A stretch of DNA of 64,000 nucleotides. Origin: Bacteroidota bacterium. Lineage in GTDB: Bacteria; Bacteroidota; Bacteroidia; Cytophagales; Spirosomataceae. A model generated the notes under the pieces. It saw only the letters and a program-made list of their open reading frames with translations, searched no databases and was not told the origin of the DNA. The stretch is taken from positions 244,978 through 308,977 of the forward strand of contig JAIUOF010000005.1 in assembly GCA_020161355.1 (NCBI GenBank), in the 5' to 3' direction. The translations under genes were made by a program, and so were the position numbers. This document shows positions 26,610-33,808 of the stretch, piece after piece; positions within the stretch are counted from its first letter, which is position 1, and every line of letters starts with the position of its first letter.

Positions 26610-26620
26610 TTTTTCGAAAT

Positions 26621-27565
26621 TTATCCTGCTAAGCATTCATTTAACATATTTTCGAAAAAATCTCTTTTCAAATCTTTACCAATGAAAACTATTTTGCTTT
26701 GACGTACCTCTCCCTCATTCCAGGGTTTTCCACCGGTAATGCTTAAGCTTTGGCCCACAGACTGCAGGATAAGTTTATGATTTACATTTTTTCCATGAAC
26801 AATACCTTTGATACGGTAAAGGCCTCTGGCTTCGAAAACCAAATAGCCAAAAAGCCTCATTTGTAGCTCTTTGTCATTAAATGGTTGGTCAAAATAGAAG
26901 GTATGGGATACAATTTTCCCATGGTTAAAGGCGAGCCTGCGTCCGGGTTTTAATTTGTATTCTATTTCCTGGTCTCTTTCTGTTGCAAAAATTTCTTTTA
27001 CCGGAAAAATCATCTCTTTCTCCCAAAAAACTTTGACAAATGGATTAATACCCAGGAGTTTTTCTTCTATTTTCTCCAGATATTCAGGATTTACATTTGA
27101 GGTTTTATTGAGCAAAATTATGTCACTAAAGGCGATTTGCTTTATAGCTTCGTCTGTTTCTATAAGTTGATCTTCAATGAGTTCGGTATCAACAAGGCAT
27201 ATGACCCTTTTTACTGGAAAATCTTTTTTGATTTCAGAATGAGAGAAAAAAGGCCCTGCTACTGCCGCAGGATCGGCAATGCCGGTTGTTTCGATAATAA
27301 GTTCGTCAAATTGTTCTGTTTTTTGACTTAATTCATTCAGAATGTCATAGATTCCATCGTTTAATGAGCAGCAAAGACAACCATTATTTAATTCAAAAAT
27401 TTCGTTGTCTGGTTTTATAATCAGCTCACCATCAATCCCTTCTTTGCCAAATTCGTTTTCAACAATTGCATACCTGACTTCGGGTCTTTCACCAATGGCT
27501 TGATTCAGAAATGTAGTTTTTCCTGCACCCAAAAATCCAGTGAGAATGGTAACTGTTTTACTCAT
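26621..27565 (-). CDS. CobW/COG0523-family GTPase, probable metallochaperone
   Basis: The 314-residue protein has the P-loop GFLGAGKTT (10-18), the metal-binding CLCC motif (C63, C65, C66) and the NKTSN guanine-recognition-like segment. A C-terminal CobW_C domain with H- and W-containing segments follows (FYFDQPF, GKPWNEGEVRQSKIVFIG). COG0523 proteins insert Zn, Co or Fe/Ni into client proteins at the expense of GTP. It overlaps the ABC transporter stop by ATGA, so the two are coupled. The client metal is not readable; no Zur site was recognised upstream. Confidence 0.9.
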   Translation of the reverse strand: MSKTVTILTGFLGAGKTTFLNQAIGERPEVRYAIVENEFGKEGIDGELIIKPDNEIFELNNGCLCCSLNDGIYDILNELSQKTEQFDELIIETTGIADPAAVAGPFFSHSEIKKDFPVKRVICLVDTELIEDQLIETDEAIKQIAFSDIILLNKTSNVNPEYLEKIEEKLLGINPFVKVFWEKEMIFPVKEIFATERDQEIEYKLKPGRRLAFNHGKIVSHTFYFDQPFNDKELQMRLFGYLVFEARGLYRIKGIVHGKNVNHKLILQSVGQSLSITGGKPWNEGEVRQSKIVFIGKDLKRDFFENMLNECLAG

Positions 27566-29328
27566 GCTAAAACTCCTTTTGGTCTATCCTGGCGTTCACC
27601 TATTTGTTGTCTCCACATTGCATAATAAAGGCCTTTTAATTCGAGCAAATCCTGATGTTTTCCTTCTTCAATTATTTTTCCTTTTTCCAATACATAAATC
27701 CTGTCGGCATGCATGATAGTACTCAGCCTGTGGGCAATCATGACGGTTATATACTCGCCGTTGGCTGTTACAGCTTTTACGGTATCTGTGATTTCCTGTT
27801 CGGTGAGTGAGTCCAAGGCAGACGTCGCCTCATCAAATACAAATATTTTAGGATCACGCAAAAGAGCCCTGGCAATGGAAAGTCGCTGTTTTTCTCCTCC
27901 AGAAATCTTCATACCACCTTCACCTATTACAGTATCTAAACCGTTGTCCGCTCTGTTGAGCAATGAATGGCATGCCGCCATACTTAATTTTTCAAGCATT
28001 TCGGCATCTGAGGCACCTGGATTTACAAAAAGCAGGTTTTCTCTGATAGTACCCGAAAACAGTTGCGTATCCTGTGTAACAAATCCGATTTGATTCCGCA
28101 ATTCATCAATTGCCAACTCTTTGGAATTTATACAGTTATAAAATACGTCACCTTCAATGGGCTGATACAGGCCAACCAGAAGTTTCACCAAGGTAGTTTT
28201 TCCTGAACCAGACGGGCCCACAAAAGCTACAGTGTTTCCGCTTTCTACTTTGAAATTAACATTTTCTAAAGCGTGACTGTCGGCACTACTGTGTTTAAAG
28301 CTTACGTTTTCAAAAGTGAGGCTGTTGACGTCTCCCAGGTGTTTTGGAGAGGCGGGAACTACCTCCAGCGGAGTTTTCAAAAGTTTATCAAAATTATTTA
28401 ATGATGCCTCAGCTTCCCGGTATGCAAGTATCACGTTTCCAAGTTCTTGCAATGGGCCAAATATGAAAAATGAGTAAAATTGAAGCGTTAGGAGCTGTCC
28501 AACTGTCATTTGATTTCTGAAAATCAGAAATAGCAATACAAACAGAATGATTTGCCTTAATAAATTGACAAATGTACCCTGAATAAAGTTGATTGATCTT
28601 ACGCCTCTTACTTTTTTAAGCTCTAGTTTAAGGATTTTAAGGGTATTTTGTTTTAAACGATTTATTTCCTGTTCAGCCAGACCAAGGCTTTTTACCAATT
28701 CTATATTTCTTAAAGATTCGGTTGTGGTACCCGCCAAAGCTGTAGTTTCTTTCACAATCGTTTTCTGAATTTCCTTGATTTTTTTGCTCAGGATGTTGGT
28801 TAAAGTACCTAGTGCAAATGCCCCCACAAAATACACCGCCACAAGGGCGGGATTTATATTGATGGCATAGATTATAACAAATACAATTCCGACGATAGAA
28901 GTAAATGCCACATTAATAAATACCGTTATGAACTTTTCTGAGTCGGTCCTTACTTTTTGTAAAATAGAGAGTGTTTCTCCACTTCTTTGGTCTTCAAATT
29001 GTTGAAAAGGGAGCTGAAGGGTATGTTTTAGGCCATCAATAAAAACATCGGCCCCAAATCGCTGAATCACGCTGTTCATGACATAATCCTGAAAGGTTTT
29101 GGCAATCCGGCTCACCATGGCAACTCCAACGATGGCTCCCAGAACCAACAACACACCGGAGATATATTGACTCTGGTCGTAAGAATCCGGTTTTTTAGCG
29201 TAATTATCAATTAGTTTTCCGAAAAAATAGGGATCCATTAAAGAAAAGGTCTGATTAATTGCAGCCAAAAAGAAAGCCAGAAAAACGCCTTTTTTATATT
29301 TACTCAAATACTGAAGTAATAATTTCAT
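27562..29328 (-). CDS. ABC exporter, fused membrane and ATPase domains
   Basis: A 588-residue half-transporter of the MsbA/MDR type. Six membrane helices (about 15-310) precede an ATPase domain with Walker A GPSGSGKTT (about 371-379), Q-loop, signature ISGGEKQRLSIARA (about 477-490), Walker B IFVFDEATSALD (about 497-508) and the H-loop IAHRLST. Works as a homodimer to export a hydrophobic substrate or lipid. It is upstream of and coupled to the CobW GTPase by an ATGA overlap, an unusual pairing. One AGGGTATA motif, like those before hipB, lies 20 bases upstream of its start (29348-29355). Confidence 0.9.
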   Translation of the reverse strand: MKLLLQYLSKYKKGVFLAFFLAAINQTFSLMDPYFFGKLIDNYAKKPDSYDQSQYISGVLLVLGAIVGVAMVSRIAKTFQDYVMNSVIQRFGADVFIDGLKHTLQLPFQQFEDQRSGETLSILQKVRTDSEKFITVFINVAFTSIVGIVFVIIYAININPALVAVYFVGAFALGTLTNILSKKIKEIQKTIVKETTALAGTTTESLRNIELVKSLGLAEQEINRLKQNTLKILKLELKKVRGVRSINFIQGTFVNLLRQIILFVLLFLIFRNQMTVGQLLTLQFYSFFIFGPLQELGNVILAYREAEASLNNFDKLLKTPLEVVPASPKHLGDVNSLTFENVSFKHSSADSHALENVNFKVESGNTVAFVGPSGSGKTTLVKLLVGLYQPIEGDVFYNCINSKELAIDELRNQIGFVTQDTQLFSGTIRENLLFVNPGASDAEMLEKLSMAACHSLLNRADNGLDTVIGEGGMKISGGEKQRLSIARALLRDPKIFVFDEATSALDSLTEQEITDTVKAVTANGEYITVMIAHRLSTIMHADRIYVLEKGKIIEEGKHQDLLELKGLYYAMWRQQIGERQDRPKGVLA

Positions 29329-29520
29329 TATGATTTGTTCTTTATAAAGGGTATAAAATCTTTAACAATATAATTTTTTGATAAATTCCTGAAATTCTTT
29401 TTATCCAAATCTTTTAACATTATTTGCCTGCCTTTCAATTTTACTTTTGTTTTTTTTGAACTAAGCAGTCAGAATATTTAAATTTTTTCTGCAAATATTA
29501 CAAAAATTGCTAAAAAGATA

Positions 29521-29528
29521 TATATTTG
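29521..29528 (+). promoter_or_regulatory. -7 box for the InsA-like gene
   Basis: TATATTTG matches TAnnTTTG exactly and lies 14 bases before the ATG at 29543. Confidence 0.55.
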
Positions 29529-29542
29529 CTAAAAAAGTATAG

Positions 29543-29971
29543 ATGGCCTCAAATTACCCTCCATGTCCTAAATGTGACTCTGAAAATATCTCAAAAAACG
29601 GGGTTGTAAATTCAAAACAAAGGTATAAATGTCGGGATTGTCAGTACAATTTTACTGTTGAAAAAATGGGAAAAAGTATTGACTCTTATTATGTAGTAAA
29701 GGCACTACAGCTGTATATCGAAGGGGTTAGTTACAGGGAAATAGAGCGATTATTGGGCATAAGTCATGTTTCGGTAATGAACTGGGTAAAGAAATATCAT
29801 ATCAAAGCACCCAAACAAAATCTCATAACGCCTACTTATAAGATACTGAATCATAAAGAGTTATCTGAGTTTGTTTCCCGGCCACAGAATGTAGAAGGGA
29901 AAGGTATGCTGATTACAGAGCTCGGTGATAAGTTTATGGTTATCCAATGGAAACGGATATCATTTGGCTGA
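29543..29971 (+). CDS. Orphan InsA/IS1-like zinc-ribbon DNA-binding protein
   Basis: A 142-residue protein. An IS1 InsA-type zinc ribbon (C8-x2-C11 and C30-x2-C33, with QRYKCRDCQYNF) is joined to a helix-turn-helix (about 58-82, YREIERLLGISHVSVMNWVKK). The 50-residue tail (about 93-142) is unlike a DDE catalytic domain. In IS1 elements InsA is the regulator/DNA-binding subunit and InsB carries the catalytic part. Here no InsB frame and no terminal inverted repeats were found, and the gene has its own -7 box. It looks like a domesticated transposase-derived regulator. Short intact tails of this type occur in other Bacteroidota. Confidence 0.7.
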   Translation: MASNYPPCPKCDSENISKNGVVNSKQRYKCRDCQYNFTVEKMGKSIDSYYVVKALQLYIEGVSYREIERLLGISHVSVMNWVKKYHIKAPKQNLITPTYKILNHKELSEFVSRPQNVEGKGMLITELGDKFMVIQWKRISFG

Positions 29972-30247
29972 TATTTAATCTATAATTTTAATATAGTTTT
30001 CTTTCATAGTTGAAAAGAAGTAGGGCAATTATTATTTGTCAATTCGGAAATAAATCAAAATAAAATTTTTTAAAAATTCAAATTGTCATATTTTATTAAT
30101 GAAAAGTGCCTTTTCGCCTATTCTGGCCTATTATTTCATGAAATCTATATTAAATTAGCTTAGCTATATCAAATTTATTGAGATTGTTTTTTCTATACAA
30201 TATTTGTCATCGAAAAGTACAACAAAACCTCAATAAATTTAAACTCT

Positions 30248-31543
30248 ATGAAAAAAACTGGATTTTTAACTATTATGATGATCACTAGTGTGATGGCGGG
30301 ATTCTCTCAGGAGAAAAAAGAAGAGAAAAAAGAAGAGCCAAAGCCAGCAGCACCCGCACCGGCACCTGCTCCGGCAGTTGTTATCGGTGGTTTTATCAGA
30401 GCTGACTTTATCTGGGACTCAAGAAAGAGTGCTCAGGTAAGGGAAGATCATCTCAATCTCTATCCATTGGATGTGGCAAAAGATGCCAGCGGCAATGACC
30501 TCAATGCCGTGCCTCAATCTAATTTCCACTCAATAGTTTCAAGAATAAATCTGAAAGTAAATGGTCCCAATGCTTTTGGAGCTAAAACTTCCGGCTTTTT
30601 TGAAGGAGACTTTTTTGGAAACTTTGAAGGTAGTATAGGCCTTTTTAGATTAAGACACGCCAACCTTACATTGGACTGGGACAAAACCAAACTTACCATG
30701 GGTCAGTCGTGGTATCCGCAGTTTATTCCTGAGTGCTTTCCGGGTGTGGCCAATTTCAGTACGGGAATTCTGTTTAATCCGTTTGGTTGGGTGCCTCAAG
30801 CCAAACTCACCAAAGCCTTGAGTAAAGATGTCTCCTTTGCATTTACGATGTACAAAGACCGGGAATTTACCACTGTATCAGCTACAGGAGTTCAGAACGA
30901 GCCCGATGTAAACTCTGTGATTCCTACAATGCATGGTAATCTACAATACAAAAAGGGGAAAGTTCTTGCAGGAATTGGTCTGGAATATCGCTCACTGGTA
31001 CCTCGTACAACAATAACAGGCGGTACACCTGCTCAAACCGTTGCAAACGACGCCAGACTCAATAGCACTACTGTAAATGCTTATGCAAAGATTACAGGCA
31101 AAAAAGCAACATTGAAAGCCTATGGCTTATTGGGACAAAATGTAACGCATCTGGTAATGTTGGGTGGTTATGTGTCTCAGGCCGATGGAGCCATTAATGA
31201 GAAATATTTACCTACTGCTACCAATTCTGCCTGGTTAGAAATTTTGAGTAATAATCCTAAAGTTGCCCCGGCATTATTTGTTGGATATACTGTAAATAAT
31301 GGTGCCAAAGAAGATGGAAAAACTGCATATTCAAGAGGTATTTCACTGGATAAAAGATCTGTAAAGGATGTATCCAGAATTGCAGGAAGAATAGATTTCA
31401 AACAGGGAAAAGTGAAAATATCTCCTGAGATTGAGTATACCTCAGCCAACTGGGGACTAGCCAATAAATCTGGAAAGGTAACTGGTGATTTAACCAAAGT
31501 TGGCAATGTGAGATTCTTGTTGAGTTCAGTACTAACGTTTTAA
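30248..31543 (+). CDS. Outer-membrane porin (DcaP-like)
   Basis: A 431-residue secreted barrel. Signal peptide about 1-20 (MAGFSQ), then a linker of KKEEKKEEPKPAAPAPAPAPA (about 22-43), then strands starting VVIGGFIRADFIWD and ending in a C-terminal Phe (VLTF). The internal pattern, GFFEGDFFGN, LRHANLTLDW, then GQSWYPQF, resembles DcaP-type porins, which admit small dicarboxylates and other anions. It is followed 42 bases later by an MHS-family permease, which suggests a shared substrate. The Lys/Glu/Pro/Ala linker could span the periplasm or peptidoglycan. Confidence 0.65.
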   Translation: MKKTGFLTIMMITSVMAGFSQEKKEEKKEEPKPAAPAPAPAPAVVIGGFIRADFIWDSRKSAQVREDHLNLYPLDVAKDASGNDLNAVPQSNFHSIVSRINLKVNGPNAFGAKTSGFFEGDFFGNFEGSIGLFRLRHANLTLDWDKTKLTMGQSWYPQFIPECFPGVANFSTGILFNPFGWVPQAKLTKALSKDVSFAFTMYKDREFTTVSATGVQNEPDVNSVIPTMHGNLQYKKGKVLAGIGLEYRSLVPRTTITGGTPAQTVANDARLNSTTVNAYAKITGKKATLKAYGLLGQNVTHLVMLGGYVSQADGAINEKYLPTATNSAWLEILSNNPKVAPALFVGYTVNNGAKEDGKTAYSRGISLDKRSVKDVSRIAGRIDFKQGKVKISPEIEYTSANWGLANKSGKVTGDLTKVGNVRFLLSSVLTF

Positions 31544-31585
31544 TATCAACCCTTAAATAATTTTCAAAAATCAAAATCAAATTTT

Positions 31586-33163
31586 ATGTCATCAAGTAAA
31601 AAAAGTTCGATGTTTTCAATCATAGGTGCCTCCTCTGTGGGCACTATGATCGAGTGGTACGACTTCTACATTTTCGGAAGTTTGGCTACCATCATTTCAA
31701 CTAAGTTTTTCCCTGCAGGAAATGAAACTCTTAGTTACCTTAGTACACTCGCTACGTTTGCCGCAGGATTTATCGTCAGGCCATTTGGTGCATTGTTTTT
31801 TGGTAGACTAGGTGACCTCATCGGTCGAAAATACACTTTTATGGTAACCTTATTACTCATGGGTGGGGCAACTTTCTTTATCGGTATGATTCCAGCTTAT
31901 GAGACCATCGGTATGTTTGCACCTATCGGAGTATTATTACTTCGTTTGCTCCAGGGTCTCGCATTGGGCGGTGAATATGGCGGTGCCGCAACCTATGTGG
32001 CCGAGCACTCTCCCGACAACGAAAGAGGATTTATGACCTCCTGGATTCAGATCACCGCTACCGCAGGTTTGATTATTTCATTGATCGTAATTGCAATTAC
32101 CAAGCTTTCGATGACCAAAGAATCATTTGAAGCTTTTGGATGGAGAATACCTTTCCTTGCTTCAATTTTGATGGTTGGAGTTTCTTATCTGATTCGTAGA
32201 AATATGCATGAGTCACCTCTTTTTGCAAAAGTAAAATCAGAAGGAAAAACCTCAACCAATCCGCTGAAAGAATCATTTGGAAATAAATTAAACTTCAAGT
32301 ATGTACTATTGGCACTTTTAGGTGTTACAATGGGTCAAGGGGTAGTTTGGTACACAGGGCAGTTTTATGCGATGTCGTTTATAGAAAAAGTAATGAACGT
32401 GCCTAAAGAGCAGGTGGACAGTGTATTGATTTGGGGTCTGTTACTAGGAACACCATTTTTTGTACTCTTTGGATGGTTATCTGACAAAATTGGCCGTAAG
32501 TGGATCATGATGGCAGGTATGGTGATTGCGGTTCTATCTTACAGGTCTATTTACAACCATATGTACGAAACTGTAAATATTAAAAACAAAACTGAGTTGG
32601 CAGAAAAAGCTACTTCATTGGCCGAAATTAAAGAAAATGCTAAAAATGTAAATGGTGGAATGGACTCAGTATATACAGTGACCAAAGAGTTTACTGACGG
32701 AACTGCTTACAAAGAAGTAAAAACGGTAACCTTGAATAATGGTGTAGCTGATACTAAAGATGGAAAACCAGTGGTCGATACCAAAAAAACCGTTACTATC
32801 AATGATGCTGACAAATGGACGTTAATTTTCATGGTATTTATTCAGATGTTGTTTGTGACAATGGTTTACGGTCCGGTAGCTGCGTTCCTGGTTGAAATGT
32901 TCCCTGTAAAAATCAGATACACTTCCATGTCTCTTCCTTATCATATCGGAAATGGTATTTTTGGAGGCTTGCTACCAGCCATTGCAACCTTCCTGGTTTC
33001 CAGTGCCAAGTCGGCAAATGATAAAGCTAAAGAACTGGGTGAAGCTTTACCTTTCGACAAACCTCACCTTGAGGGTCTTTGGTATCCAATTGTTATTGCC
33101 GGTATATGTTTTATAATCGGAACAATATATTTGGATGGAAAAGATAATAAAGTAAATGATTGA
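31586..33163 (+). CDS. MHS-family (proline/betaine, organic-acid type) MFS symporter with periplasmic/cytosolic insertion
   Basis: A 525-residue permease opening with the MHS hallmark GTMIEWYDFYIFG (about 15-27) and the loop GRLGDLIGRKYTF. Helices 7 onward continue with GWLSDKIGRKW. An atypical hydrophilic insertion of about 85 residues (about 325-408) sits between helices 8 and 9 (TELAEKATSLAEIKENAKNV, then VTKEFTDGTAYKEVKTVTLN), rich in Lys, Thr and Val. MHS members move proline, betaine, citrate, alpha-ketoglutarate and short acids with protons. With a porin upstream and acyl-CoA synthetases in the same region, a short organic acid is the likely substrate (inference). Confidence 0.85.
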   Translation: MSSSKKSSMFSIIGASSVGTMIEWYDFYIFGSLATIISTKFFPAGNETLSYLSTLATFAAGFIVRPFGALFFGRLGDLIGRKYTFMVTLLLMGGATFFIGMIPAYETIGMFAPIGVLLLRLLQGLALGGEYGGAATYVAEHSPDNERGFMTSWIQITATAGLIISLIVIAITKLSMTKESFEAFGWRIPFLASILMVGVSYLIRRNMHESPLFAKVKSEGKTSTNPLKESFGNKLNFKYVLLALLGVTMGQGVVWYTGQFYAMSFIEKVMNVPKEQVDSVLIWGLLLGTPFFVLFGWLSDKIGRKWIMMAGMVIAVLSYRSIYNHMYETVNIKNKTELAEKATSLAEIKENAKNVNGGMDSVYTVTKEFTDGTAYKEVKTVTLNNGVADTKDGKPVVDTKKTVTINDADKWTLIFMVFIQMLFVTMVYGPVAAFLVEMFPVKIRYTSMSLPYHIGNGIFGGLLPAIATFLVSSAKSANDKAKELGEALPFDKPHLEGLWYPIVIAGICFIIGTIYLDGKDNKVND

Positions 33164-33190
33164 TTATTAAATTAATAAAACATTAAAAAT

Positions 33191-33409
33191 ATGAATATTA
33201 TTAAAAGAATTTTGGGAGTCGTTTGGATAGCTTTGGGGGTTTTAGCTGTGTATTATCTTATAATCAATCAAGCTATTCCATTGTGGAACAAAGGTGGTGA
33301 AAACCGTATTCCGGCTGTGATTTATACCGTTATTCTCGGTCCGATGATCGCCGGTTCATTAGGAGCTTTTGGATTGTTTTCGCTTCAGGGCGAATACAAT
33401 GACAAATAA
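33191..33409 (+). CDS. Small two-helix membrane protein downstream of the MHS transporter
   Basis: A 72-residue protein with two membrane segments (about 7-26 and 42-64), separated by a short loop (WNKGGENRIP), and a charged C-terminus (GEYNDK). I do not recognise a named family with certainty. It follows the transporter by 27 bases and precedes a terminator, so it belongs to the porin-permease operon and may be an accessory subunit. Confidence 0.65.
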   Translation: MNIIKRILGVVWIALGVLAVYYLIINQAIPLWNKGGENRIPAVIYTVILGPMIAGSLGAFGLFSLQGEYNDK

Positions 33410-33443
33410 AAATCTTTGGCTCTGTGAAAGGAGCCGGATTTTT
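33409..33443 (+). terminator. Terminator of the porin-permease operon
   Basis: GGCTC and GAGCC pair around TGTGAAAG, with extra AAATC/GGATTT pairing outside, and the right side runs into T. It starts at the stop codon of the 72-residue protein gene. Confidence 0.6.
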
Positions 33444-33468
33444 CAATTGTGTTAGGGTTAAATATAGC

Positions 33469-33585
33469 AATATATGCCAATTGCGACTTTTTAAAGTCCG
33501 TTGGCATATATTCTTAAAAGAAACAATCCTTTCTAAAAAATATTAAATATTGGAAAAATATCAGATATTTTATTAAATTTCCAAT
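33469..33585. promoter_or_regulatory. Two nested inverted repeats upstream of the symporter-kinase operon
   Basis: The first is a 12-bp perfect repeat AATATATGCCAA / TTGGCATATATT (33469-33480 and 33501-33512) that itself encloses GACTTT/AAAGTC (33485-33490 and 33493-33498). The second is ATTGGAAA / TTTCCAAT (33549-33556 and 33578-33585) enclosing the palindrome AAATATC-A-GATATTT (33556-33570). No T run follows, so neither is a simple terminator. They precede the next operon by about 30-150 bases and may be operators or a cis-acting RNA structure. Confidence 0.55.
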
Positions 33586-33616
33586 AAACTAAAAATGATA
33601 GCGATTTTTAATAATT

Positions 33617-33808
33617 ATGAAAAAAAAATCCAGAAATCAGAAACTGTTTTTGTTGTTCCTTTTGCTGTTGATATTACTCAATTTTCCGGTGTTTTCAGTC
33701 ATGCAAAACGACATATTGTTGGGTGGTATCCCCCTGAAAATTGTTCTGGTTTTTAGTATTTGGCTGATAATAATTATTTTGGCAGGAATCGTAATTAACC
33801 GAAAATAA
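33617..33808 (+). CDS. Small two-helix membrane protein paired with the symporter kinase
   Basis: A 63-residue protein with a basic N-terminus (MKKKSRNQK) and two membrane segments (about 10-28 and 40-60), joined by QNDILLGGIP. The LGGIPL pattern resembles small DUF3311-like partners of sodium/solute symporters. Its TAA is immediately followed by the ATG of the symporter-histidine kinase gene, with no spacer, which strongly suggests a subunit. Family name is uncertain. Confidence 0.65.
   Translation: MKKKSRNQKLFLLFLLLLILLNFPVFSVMQNDILLGGIPLKIVLVFSIWLIIIILAGIVINRK

Noticed and set aside
29460..30000. Complete insertion sequence around the InsA-like gene
   Set aside because: No terminal inverted repeats, target duplication or catalytic frame found.
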